A stretch of DNA of 64,000 nt from Phorcus lineatus (taxonomy: Eukaryota > Mollusca > Gastropoda > Trochida > Trochidae). Each line of letters begins with the position of its first letter. Position 1 is the first letter of the stretch. The notes beneath the pieces were generated by a model, which was not told the DNA's origin, did not search any database, and was given only the letters and a program-made list of their open reading frames with translations. Position numbers and translations under genes: made by a program. Below, one piece after another: positions 1-11,350 of the stretch. The stretch covers positions 40,689,402 to 40,753,401 of the forward strand of contig OV121086.1 of assembly GCA_921293015.1 (NCBI GenBank), read 5' to 3'.

Positions 1-114
1 TTGGCTGCAGTTGACGGTTCTTGCCATTTGAGGATGGGAAGCCCGCATAGTGGACACACCGATCGCTTGGTCACGTTGCGTTTGCGTACGTCTTGGTATA
101 CTCTTGGTATTCAT
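1..114 (-). CDS. Tc1-like transposase, N-terminal fragment (runs off window)
   Basis: Seen: reading the minus strand from the ATG at 114-112 gives an uninterrupted 38-codon frame to the window edge. It begins MNTKSIPRR, followed by TQTQRDQAIGV, a methionine- and alanine-containing turn, then MARTVNCSQ. Known: Tc1/IS630-type transposases of invertebrates begin with a paired-like helix-turn-helix of the form R..RDQAIGM..AGM....VAR..NCSQSTI, which binds the terminal inverted repeat before DDE-mediated cut-and-paste. Inferred: this is the first DNA-binding helix-turn-helix of such a transposase; the rest lies before base 1. It is more GC-rich than the DNA that follows. The terminal repeat should lie within the next few hundred bases, but I could not fix it. 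Whether the gene is intact cannot be judged from this fragment. Confidence 0.55.
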   Translation of the reverse strand, partial: MNTKSIPRRTQTQRDQAIGVSTMRASHPQMARTVNCSQ

Positions 115-2294
115 AATGTTACTGAATGTCAAGGGTATTTATGCAACATTGCCGCACGTGCCTCATAACACGTTTTTCACGTGTTTGTGAAAGCACAATT
201 CAAGTGGCTGCGTCAGATGCGATGCGTTCGTGTCAGTTTCATTACATACATGATTGTTGAAATGTTGCAATGTTGAGTAATTGCAAGAGATTTAGTGGCT
301 ATTTTGTCCTTTAGATGGCATTTGGTTTCTAGCTTTAAGGATTGAAAACATTGAAATTGAAACTGGCAATTGAACTAATCATTCACTATGCGTATAATTT
401 AGTTAATGCAATCTATTTGACACTGATTGGCCAGGTTTGAACAGCCGAAGTCGTGGATTCACAGACCATCATCGAAGCTGACAGTTGGCAAAAGAGATAT
501 CCTAGAAATAAAGATTGACAAAACTACAAATCCTTTAAGAATTTTGTCGGTAATATTCTAAGGATTGCTATGCATTTATTGAACAATTCAACGTTATTCC
601 GATGGCATTAAGCATTCTTGATGTCAACAATACTATTAAATATGTCCCAATAAAAAAAATATTTTCCATACTAATGTTCTTTTTACAAGAATGTTCCTTT
701 TTTCATTTTATAAAAATTCTACCTAGAATACATTTATGGAGTCTTATCGTTTTTAGAACCCAATACAACATACAGTTATTAAAACTGTTCAAAAGTAGGC
801 TTCACAGATCACTTTCTAACATAAAAAATGTCAAAACAAAGATGTATGCAGCTTAAACTGCAAAATGTAAACCTGTTCTAATAAATATTAAAGTCTCGTC
901 ATTAAGCATTCAGTTACTTTTTATGTTATTACTACAGGTACACAGGATATAATGAAATGTTGAATTAGAAAATCTAAATGAAATGCAAACGAAACCAAAG
1001 TAAAACACAAACTATGTTAAAAAAACTTATGAAAATTAAAATTCCTCCCAAAAACACAACCTCGAGCCAATTATCTTATTCAATACAGTCGAGAAAAATA
1101 AAAAATATCATCATAGCGTCTAAATAGTTAAACTTGTCAAGCATGGATCACTTCAAAATTACACATTATTTTAATTCATCATATGTCGGGGTCAAGTGTC
1201 GTGTAGATAACTTGTCAAACCAATCAAGGATCTTAATCTTAATTTCAAATTAGGTATCTAAATTTGTGGTTATAAATGTACATGTTTGAGTAACAAAGAG
1301 TTTTGCATGGTCGTGTTTCTTGCTTCATATCAATTCTCAAAAGTGTATGCATATCCTGTTTAAACCATTTCTATGATGAAAATATTACACATTCTGGCGT
1401 TTGATAATTGGTCATTTATGAAGGCACATCTATAGCAAAGCTATATGCTTTAGGAAAAGAATTGCATAGCATGTGTCAATCAATCTTTTCGACAAAGTGA
1501 ACTTTAAAAACTTTCTTTCAATATGATACATGTATATTAATATGTTTAAGATACACAATTCAAGTTTGAGTCCGCTCCATCCAGGCCTCATGCAATACAA
1601 TTTTCTGTGTAGGTTCAACCCTCAGTTCACCTGTAAGTTCTCACTTCAAAGCTCACTGAGTACTCAGCAACACCCTCTGTGAAATCCCTTGAGGCACGTC
1701 AGGCAGCCAAGTCACTTCCAGATTGACAAGTGCTATACATTCTCATCTACAAGTTTTATTGAAACTGACAACCGTTCTGACTGGTTCAATCTCACAACAA
1801 TTTCAAAATTCTCTTGGCAATGAAATTGTTTTTTGTCAATTGCAACCTTACAGAGAGCGTGAATAAAGATCATTTTCATTTGTTAAGATTTAACATTAAC
1901 ATATCATATCTAGTCTATGTAGATGTTTATTTCAACTGTTCTATATTCGATTGAAGGACGATCTTACGAGCAATACAATTGTGCAATGTGGAGGTAAAAT
2001 GTTTCAAATCTCAAGGTAATCAATATCAATCTGCTTAATAATTCGAAATCTTATTTTGATAGCATGATAATAAAAGAGACTTTACACAATACCGTAACCC
2101 TCGAGTTTGCTTATTGTATACGCAACATAAACTTAAGGGCAGGTGGACAAAATGACATCATTTGTGACTGAGGTTGATTTATTTCAAATCCTGAGCTTTA
2201 TTTAGAGTTTTTATTAAATGACTTTTGGACATTTTGTTTGTTAACATAATTTAAGAGATAACCTCATGATAGAAAAACGAATTTCTTTCGGATC
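115..2294. other. AT-rich DNA, no gene recognised
   Basis: The first part (to about 270) is GC-richer and probably the 5' flank of the Tc1-like element. The rest is unique-looking AT-rich sequence. Frames of 60-85 codons here (602-856 plus, 1430-1618 minus) have no recognisable domain and the residue composition of random AT-rich translation. Confidence 0.5.
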
Positions 2295-2540
2295 ATGGGG
2301 TGAGATAACACAGTGGTAAACGCGTTAGGTTTCCGTTAAAGACGAAGGGGATCGACACTGCAGCTTTTTCTGCTGTGGAGAACTGTTCTACATGCAGTAC
2401 CATCCATGGTTCGCTACTTCCACCTCTCAGTTTCACCGCAATGCATAGCCACAAAAGGCTTTCTTCATCCAATAATACTAGCACCTGTGATATAAGTAAA
2501 AAAAACTCATGAAAGCGGCGTTAAACCCTAAATCAACACC
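2295..2540 (+). mobile_element. tRNA-Arg-like SINE, copy 1 (full length, decayed)
   Basis: Seen: the head carries an A-box-like GATAACACAGTGGTAAACGCG. The body has AGAACTGTTCTACATGCAGT, then CACCGCAATGCATAGCCAC, AATAATACTAGCA and GATATAAGT, all shared in the same order with the copy at 58,850-59,115. The 3' end has GCGGCGTTAAACCCTAAATC, a decayed form of the mollusc TTAAACCC-(CTCA)n tail. The B box is eroded here. Inferred: a tRNA-derived SINE transcribed by RNA polymerase III and mobilised by a LINE. No clear target-site duplication was found, so this copy is probably old. Confidence 0.7.
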
Positions 2541-5500
2541 AAATTTTGGATTGTACTTGGGAAATGATGGACGTTTGTACTGGAAATTCTTTCTGACTTG
2601 ATTATAGAATCTACGGAACTAAATTATTCTGCTGCGCATGGCAAGTAGCATCGTTTGGTAACAAGTAAAAAAAGTGTTTACAAATAAAATCAATTGTGGT
2701 TCAAATCAGGAAGCATCATACTATATATAGTATATATAAATATAGTAAGTAAAGTTGTTCTATTGGGGTACTGAGAAAATTCATAAACTTGATACTAGAT
2801 CCCATTGTTGTCATTTCATTGGTAAACAACATCTAATTTTTGACGCATTTACATTCACACAAAATTGCTTTGATTTAACTTAAAAACCATCGCTATATGT
2901 CTTGTAAGAAATGCTTTTCGAATGACTTTTATATACCTGGGAGCTCTCGAAAAATTGTTAACAGAAACACGTGGATGAAATAATGACTAGGTCGATATTG
3001 TTCAAGGTAATATTAATGTTGGAAAGAGGAATAAAATCAACCAAGGAATAAAATCAACCAATCTTAGAACATTCGTATCAGTGAAAGGGGTACTGAAGGG
3101 AGTCTTTGATTGACATTTCAAGTCTGTGCTGTTCTACCTGCAGTAATAGGGCTGGAGAAACTGTGAAAAGTAGGGTTTCAAATCCTGAACTTAAGAGGTA
3201 GCCTGCCACAATACTGAAGTACACTCTTGAATTTCTGGTAGAAAGCAATCACTCAAATATTGATTGGAATCACAACAAAAGTTACTGATTGAATTTTTCA
3301 TAGAATTTCTTTACCATCACATTTTAAATATTTATTTAGGCTTTGAATTACAAACATTTCAACTAGGTTTAACTATATTTTATTCTAAGAATAGAACGTA
3401 CCATTTTATTGTTTCTGCTGCTTATGCGGATGAACATAAGTATGTTTTAAGTTACATATTTAATAAAAACATAATACAATAACACAGATAATATATAATA
3501 TGATAATTGTCCCTCATTGTTGTCTTCCGGCAAATGAACGGATTTGTTTGCTTTTCGGAATCGAAAACTTTTGACAAATTAAAACATTTGAAGAAACCAT
3601 AGTTTTATGTTTTTTTGTTTTGGCTAAAGGGTCATCGTTTCGTTCAGTAGAATCATCATCAAATAGAACCGCATACGCACTATGATAAATTTAGATAACG
3701 ACGTCATAGTTCTTTAATTGAATGTACAGCGTATTGACTACAAAAGGGAGTTAATCGTGTTTACATTTCCTACTAATGAGAAAGATCAGGACATTCGGAA
3801 GAGAAATGTCAAGCACTGAAATATAAAGAGGGTGATACGCCACTCGTGAAAATATCAGCTTTCCCCCATCAGTCGATGATTTGATATCACACAGTCATTT
3901 GATATCACACTAAAAACACAAAATTACTCGGTTTGTTATATGCTCCTCACATTTAATTACTAAAGCTACGTTTATTGGTGTGATGAGTATATTTCTATCA
4001 ATGAGGACCGTTTGTAAGGTTATGGAATGAATAAGTAAACGCAGACACCCTTCTGATTCACTTATACATTAAATTTTTTGAAATAAATGGACAGAAATTA
4101 TTAGAATATAACATGCAATTTACGATTTAATAACACCGTAACAATCACCTACTCTTATGGTGTTCCTCATCATAGGTCCATCACCTGCAATTTTCTCTGT
4201 TTTTAAATTCTAGCCCTCAGCCAAATGTTTTCGTTGGCCAATCACGTTCTGCTGATCAATAACAAACGAGTTATCAATCTACCACGTAGAATATAATTGT
4301 CTAGAACCCTGAACAGTTTCATCTTAAAGTGACACCCTCTTTGTAAGTTGCAGACTGTTCTAACATGTTTTGGGTAAACAAAGATAGTCTTCATTTCTCA
4401 TTAGTTGCACGAATGTGTCCAATGTGACTCCCTTCTAAATCAAAACGCCGATATCTAACAGCATTAGTTTGACACTGAATCTTAATTACCTGCTATTAAG
4501 TAAAGTTAGTTTATTCAATTTTAAAATACTCAAGAAAAAAGTTGAAAATATGTAAATTCATGTCAAAACAAATTCCCAATTGAAAATATGATAGTTATTG
4601 ATGTGTTACTTAACGAATTGTGAATTATTTGCTTTGCCTAAGCAAAATGTAGGTTATGTTTTCTAGATGTGAAATATATTGTCAATTTCAAAGACTTGCA
4701 GTTTATAATATATCTAAAAGAAAAGCGTAAGCGTGAACTAAAACTTCTGTTATTCAAATATTCAAATATGTTTAAAACAACCGTCGATTCACATGTAACA
4801 CCCAGTCTTAACTGAAAGTATCAAACATTATTTGCATCAATTCTAGCTTAACAGAAAATTATTCAGGTGTTTTGTTTGTGAATTCAAAAAGATGTTTCAA
4901 AAGTTTTAAAATGGTATGTTTTTACAGGAAATTTTCAAACAAGTAAAGTGAATCTGACTTTTAGACCATTAATGAAAAATGCGTGAAATGAGTCATTGAT
5001 TCTCAAAGTTATCAAATTAGCAAAAACACTTTTTCTGAGAAAATGTTTGACAATCTTACAAACTCTTGATATTGTAATGCCGCAAGTTAGCCTTTACCTG
5101 TAACAGGTGCATGAACATCATGATATTCTTAATTTTTTATATCAGGATGACATGAAGATGATATATTTAATTCACATATGCATTGATTCTGATACAAATT
5201 GTACCACATTTTCTTTGCATTCATTTTCAAAATGAATGTTCAGGAAATAGCACCAGTAATTATTCTTTAACGTTAATTAATAATTTACAAAATAAGAAAT
5301 GTTGAAACGACGAAGTTCGTTGATGAAAAGTTGTTTGCATCATGGACACCAAATTGCATAAATTTGTACATTGTATACTTGTCAACATGTGTTCTTTGCA
5401 GATATTGCGTACATAGTCTAGAAATTACTCGGGATCAAAAAAAGGATATCTATTCATCAGAATGAAAAGTGAAAACAACGAGCTGGCGAAAACACAAACA

Positions 5501-7439
5501 GATATTGTTCTCAATCAAGTTGCTACCAAATTTAAATTAGACAACCTGGTTCCAAATTTTCGTTTTTAATTTACCATATTGTCAGTATAATCGATTACAG
5601 AAGGCGCATCACTTGTAAATTGTACGTTATCTGTGATAGAAAATTATTGAAAGGGTTAAACTGACATAGCACTGTTTTCGAAGTGATTCAATCCGTAGCT
5701 TGAGGTTAATTACATGTATTTCTTTTTGCAAGGAAAACAAAAGTAATTGAAGAGAAAAATTCTTGGTAATACACAGATACGGTCTTGGCGAGTGTACTTG
5801 TAAGTATGAGATTATATTGATTACTGACGATCTGTTCACTCCCACGTTGTTACAAGTAAAACCTTTCAAGCTGCACTGCGCATTGTAATTACAACTAAGA
5901 CAAATGTTGATTTATTTAACAATACAGTTACGTCACTTCGGACATGTATCCTCAAAACGACTTTAAGATTCTTAGTTTACTAAAGATAAATGGTAAGAAC
6001 GTAATTTGATATATGGTTTAAGAAGCACGTTGGAATAAGTCAACATTTAAATGGGTTGTACTAGATAGTGTCTTAGCATTATCCAAGCTTTGAAAGTACT
6101 GAAACTGAACACAGTTCAAATCTCCGTTTAAATGGCAAAACATAACGACAACAAATCAAAGCATCATTTGAAATCAATGCTTTCGTTTCCTACTTATATA
6201 GTTATCTTTCTGATAAAGATGCATTCTTTTAACAATTAAAGTTGGTTATAAATGTTTATCATGATTACGACTTTCTGACATTAGACGAATATGTGTTGAT
6301 AGAACACATTGCATTTTATGATATTAAAGGCTTAGAAAATAAATTTGATATGCAACTATCTAAAATATCCCAATTATATATTTCTAGCGATAATTACTGA
6401 TTTAATTTTCTTCAATGATGATTAAGACCTGATTTTGCGAAGTATAGATATAGAGATATCAATATTCACTTTCAAACTTACTAGCAAATATGAAATCTGA
6501 TTTGCTACTAGGAGTTGTGAATATTTTATAAGGCTTTATATCCAAACTTATGAAATACATTCCAAATTGATATTGCCATATCTACTGAGTTAACAAGTTT
6601 CTTCTCCTCGAAAGAAATGTTGATTGAACAATATCCCTAATTAAGTTGAGGAGGTTGGTAGACGTTTTATCGGTAAGTCAACCCTCCCCTCTTGTTATTG
6701 TCATTCAGAGGCAGATAACATGTCGACTTGCTAAACTCCGTTCTTTGTGTAAGCTATTTAAAACAATTCCTTCACGAGTGAAAATATCAAGTATCAGAAC
6801 TGTCACTGTCATAATATTCATATACATTATGCTTTCACCGGCTTACCTCACATGTATCCATCATGACCATGTTTGATACGAAGTGCCGTTTTCACTATAC
6901 GATTTTAATTACATATTGTATTGTCTTACTACAAATAGAAGTTAGATATATAAATAGAAGTAAATACTTGAATCAGAATTACACACTGTTTGCCTTTATT
7001 GAATGTTTTCTTAGGACAAGGAAAATTTCATGTAGTACATTTGAGTATCAATGTGTGGAATGCATTTGGTCAACAATGCCACAGTTTGTTATTGTGTAAA
7101 AGTAGAAACTAGGTGTAACATTTCAATTTAAATCAATATTTTAGAAAGCTCGAACGTTAACTTTCATTACCATAATGATCAATAACGTTTTGCTATTCAT
7201 ATGATAACAATGATAACACAATTTTGGTAATAGCTTTCATACAGCAAGTGCAAATGTCTTGAAACCTGAATTAAGGTTTTAAAAGCTATTTGTGTTCTGG
7301 TTGAAAATAAATAATAATTTATGATTACCTCGAATGGAAAAGTGACTGAGGATAAAATCTGTAATCTTTGTCAAGCCTCAGCTAATTGGTATAGGAAAAA
7401 AAGGCGTTACTAAGAATGATGAAGATTTTCTATTGATTC
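2541..7439. other. AT-rich DNA with two short direct repeats
   Basis: No gene recognised. A 17-bp unit (GGAATAAAATCAACCAA) is repeated head to tail at 3028-3044 and 3045-3061. ATTTGATATCACAC occurs at 3879-3892 and again 18 bp later at 3897-3910. Frames such as 3264-3482 and 6863-7099 on plus show no domain. Confidence 0.5.
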
Positions 7440-8110
7440 ACTTTAAGTCACTGTTCAATCAAGTGGACAACTTCGGTCTCAAGATGGTCTTGTAATTAAG
7501 CTGTAATCTGGTATTGCTCTATTATAAGCCAAGTCAGACAAAGTGTCAATTTGTGTGTCTTCTTTATTATCCCTGTTTAGAGCTGCGATGTTATTAAGCC
7601 AACTATATTTATTGAAATCAATATGGACAAGCCAATCCAAACTTAACTTACGCATGTTACAATTCACCACCACAGACTCGTTCAGGAAAGTATGTATTTG
7701 ATGTAGAGACAATAACCAAAGGGATCTGTTTGACTGATGTTCCAAATTTAAAACCTGATTTGACAGATCGTTTAACTAATAACTCGACTTAAGGTGTCCA
7801 CAGCACACTGCAATAATGCAAACGAGTTAATCTTATTTCCAGCTCAGACCATTTTCAGTCAATAAAACTTGCAAGCATCTGTTCGAGGAGGTTATTATAA
7901 CAAGTGACAATCCATCTTAATCAAAATAATCAAATCATGAAAGTTGGTGTTAAAGCATGAACATGTCCAAGGACTCCTATAACAATATCAGACACAAGCG
8001 AGGTCTTCAAGTGGCAGGTCGTCCTCCGCGAGGAATGAGGAATGGTCTTAACTGGACAAGGAATGTAACTAGAATTAGCCTTGATATTAACATTGTTATG
8101 AATGACATGA
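7440..8110. repeat. Segmental duplication D, copy 1
   Basis: Collinear by eye with 10,700-11,350. Shared landmarks in order: AGCTGTAAT.TGGTA.TGCTCT, a block around GTGTCAATTTGTGTGTC, CTGTTCGAGGA, GTGACAATC, AATCATGAA, an identical GGCAGGTCGTCCTCCGC, then a block ending GCCTTGATA. The match is broken by many small indels. The reading frame at 7957-8214 is not preserved in the second copy, which argues against coding. Confidence 0.6.
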
Positions 8111-9678
8111 ACAACTTGAATTCAATTTCGAAACTGTACATGATTATTAATCTTCCATATCGTCTCATGATATTTGACTATATGACAAAATTGTTGCAAA
8201 TACAGTGCAGTTAGGCTATATTCTTTTATTGTCCTTTTCTACATTGAATAGAGATGGTTATCTCTCTCATATTTCTACTCGAGAACATCCAGGTTTTAAA
8301 TGAAATTTCAAAGTTGGAAGTTGTAAGAGCATGCCATCCGACATTGAACCAATTTATTGAGAGTGAGATTCTCTGTTCTATCGGTGACAAAAACTCTCTA
8401 CAAGATAATAGTGGCTTTAAACTGTATCGTCTCTCTACTGAGTGGCTATAAACTTTATCGCCTCTTGGGTGATGTCATCAGAACATGACGTCACTGGTAC
8501 TGGCTTTCTCTGAGAGCAAATGCACTTTTGACAGTGGTAAATTTTAATATAAAATACAAGCAAAGTCATTTAATAAATAGAACATCTGCTTGCCCTTGAC
8601 AAATACCATGTATATCACATTTTGTTGGGCGGAAAAATACTATTTCACTCGTAAAGAACCTACTTTTCTTATTCACTCGATGAGATAAACGTGGTATTTG
8701 TCAAGGAAATACAGATATCATCTACACCTCCTTTGATTAGATCTCAATACAACAAGATGTGTCACCATTAAAATAATTTTATACGGGTGTGTTAATCAAT
8801 TATGATTCCTCGGTAGTAGATTGTAAGGAAGGTTTTGGTAGGGAAGGGAGTTTATGACTGTCGATGGGAATTCAGGAGCACATGAATATTTTGTCTCACT
8901 CTTTAACCCTCTGCTCATTGTTTGTCCTACAAAAGTATACTGAAATTGCATTTTATTAGCGGTCTCTGAATATGTCTAAATAACACTGAATAAAAGCTAA
9001 ATGTTCTCGTTAATATATCTCAGAGTGCGTAACACTGGATTTAGATTAAGAAAATCGTTGTTTAGGCTCATCATTTCTTCGTTTACTTAGGTGTGTCTAA
9101 TCAATCAATAAGGAACGTGCTAGAGCATATAATAAACGCTATCTTGTTGACAATGTATTGGCATTTGACCTCGAGGCCTTTGATGCCCAAGAATCTGGCA
9201 TGGTGACTGTTATGGTTTAATCCACGCATATATTGACATGTGGCGTTTGTATAAGGTTCATTTTCAGGATCATAATTATCAATAATAAGTTAATGACTAC
9301 GTATAAGTGGTATTGTTTTCACTTTTAGAAACCTTTTGGCGCGCCCCCTGTAGGTAAGTGAATATTTGTAAAATATCAATAATGTTCGCGTTACAAATTA
9401 TCCTGAATAATACTACAATGTATATACAAGGTCATACATGCGCATTTTGATCGTGTGTAAATAAAGTAAAAAACCAGTTGTCTATATTTATGTCTGGCAT
9501 GTTCACTTATTTTATCGAAGGAAGTTTACTATCAATATAATCCATACATCAATATATATATAAAAAATCTACAAGATAGTCATCTCAACAGACAGAATTT
9601 GTGAACATGGTTCTCATCAACCTGCAAATCTGCTCACCTCCAAGGGCCATAAGTCAGTAGAAAATATTATTTCTGCAA
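8111..9678. other. AT-rich DNA containing a short inverted-repeat pair
   Basis: No gene recognised. It contains the inverted repeat listed at 8594-8706. Near 9340 a short GC-rich TTTTGGCGCGCCCCCTGTAG runs into GTAAGT, which looks like a splice donor, but no reading frame leads into it. Confidence 0.45.
8594..8706. repeat. Inverted-repeat pair, small foldback element
   Basis: CCTTGACAAATACCATG at 8594-8610 is matched by its near-perfect reverse complement CGTGGTATTTGTCAAGG at 8690-8706 with about 80 bp between. It could be a miniature foldback transposon or a chance hairpin. No flanking duplication was identified. Confidence 0.5.
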
Positions 9679-9687
9679 ACAGTTGTC
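9679..9687. repeat. Target-site duplication, left copy
   Basis: ACAGTTGTC directly before the left end of the MITE at 9688. The identical nine bases follow its right end at 10,136-10,144. Confidence 0.85.
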
Positions 9688-10135
9688 CATTCTCTCCCAA
9701 CAGAGGTAGCTCCGTCATAAATTTCTATACAACTTCTGTCTTAATTCGAAGGTTTCTCGGTCTTCCGGCACTTTCCCCTAGCGGGACAATATTGCAACTT
9801 ATACTACCTGGCTATATTTCAGCCAATGTAAACAACGAATACATGAATAACATATTTGATGTCACACAGGCCTGTGCAATGAAACAGTCGGAAAACGAGG
9901 CGTTTGTGTTCTGTAAAAACGACTAAAAGTGCAAGGTGCATATTCGAATAAGGTAAAGCTTTTGGGAATAACTTTGGCGACTTAAATGATAACTTTTGAA
10001 ACGGCGTCGCTGATTGCACAACTAACTTTCATTGCATTCAATCAGCGTTCAACACTTCGTGCACAAGAAACCTTCGAATTAAGACAGAGGTTGTATAGAA
10101 ATTTATGACGGAGCTGCCTCTGTTGGGAGAGAATG
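9688..10135. mobile_element. MITE family 1, complete copy with 9-bp target duplication
   Basis: Seen: ends CATTCTCTCCCAACAGAGG and, reversed, the same. The inverted repeats extend about 70 bp (9688-9758 against 10,065-10,135) with very few mismatches. A perfect 9-bp direct repeat flanks both ends. The interior (about 300 bp) has no transposase; the 66-codon minus frame at 9819-10,019 is not maintained in other copies. Known: long terminal inverted repeats with 9-11 bp duplications are typical of Mutator-like elements, and some Merlin elements make 8-9 bp. Inferred: a non-autonomous element moved by such a transposase. The near-identical arms and intact duplication suggest this is the youngest of the four copies seen. 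Confidence 0.85.
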
Positions 10136-10144
10136 ACAGTTGTC
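10136..10144. repeat. Target-site duplication, right copy
   Basis: ACAGTTGTC, identical to 9679-9687. Confidence 0.85.
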
Positions 10145-10699
10145 AAACCCAATCAAACATCTTTTCAAGACAACGGTCATCTGATATAATATTACCCCAA
10201 CTATATATTACACTTGTCCCCATTGGAGCTTCAGTCCCATCATTTGCACCAAGTACAATTAAATATTTGGCTTTCGATCAAAAGCAGCAACAAGTGCATC
10301 CACAACTAAAATTCTATTAACCTACTTCCCAGGAGATGCACAATTGGGCACTAATTCCAAAAAGTGACGTTTCCAAGGAAACGGCAAAATATCTCATTTT
10401 CAGAAAGTAAATGGGCTGAAAGTCCAAGGAATGTCTCGGTTATTAAATCCGAAAAGTTTTGTTGATACACGCCTTGCTGCTTCTGAAAATATTGGACTAA
10501 CAGAACTCTTATTTCGAAGCAGGGATTTGACTAACACGCTGGTTAATATCAATTATCAATAATAATTATAGGTGTGAAGGTGATCATATACTACGATAAC
10601 ATCTCTTGTAAATCGGGTCAATTCTAGTCTCTCTTCATTTTGTATGTAAAATATTGATACTTTACACACAACAAGGAACATCTGTCGATGACTGACGTT
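10145..10699. other. AT-rich DNA, no gene recognised
   Basis: Unique-looking sequence between the MITE and the second D copy. The 71-codon plus frame starting at 10,105 begins inside the MITE terminal repeat, so it is not a native gene. Confidence 0.45.
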
Positions 10700-11350
10700 A
10701 AGTTACTGATCATTCACGGAAACAGCTTCAGTCTGAAGTTGGTTATTCAGTTAAGCTGTAATATGGTACTGCTCTTATATATACCTGATCAAACAAGGTG
10801 CCAATCTGTGTATCCTCTTTTTGTCCCTGTATTTATCAGTGGAATGTTATCAGGTCAACATTATTGATTGGACTTGATATGAGTGGTTTATAGTCAGTGC
10901 AATTTTTTACCAAATTAATATATTTCCACACGTACTGATTTTGGAGATTATACGTTTTATGCAGATACAATGAAAAAATTGATTTGTGTGATACTCTCCT
11001 AGTAATGTTTTAAAGCGGATATTATCAACAATATAGCAAACATCATGAATCATGAATCAATGTCAATTTAATCACCACTATCATCAAAATCTAATCAATA
11101 AATTTTTCCCAGCAGCTGTTCGAGGACGTAATTGTAACAGGTGACAATCTATTTGAATCAAAGTAATCGAATCATGAAGACCGGTGTTCACAGCGTGAAA
11201 GTGTTCATAGAATCCAATACATCAATATGAGACAAAGGCTGATGTGACACGATCTTGGCAGGTCGTCCTCCGCCGATAAAGAAATGTTCCTTACAAGAAA
11301 CGTGATCTAATTAGAAATTGCCTTGATACAGGACTTGTTCTGAGTAGAAT
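10700..11350. repeat. Segmental duplication D, copy 2
   Basis: Diverged direct copy of 7440-8110 in the same orientation. The GC-rich GGCAGGTCGTCCTCCGC near 11,259 is identical to that near 8014 and is the best-preserved part. Confidence 0.6.

Noticed and set aside
9688..10135. CRISPR-like or riboswitch-like inverted repeat
   Set aside because: Two arms only, flanked by a target duplication; a transposon explains it fully.
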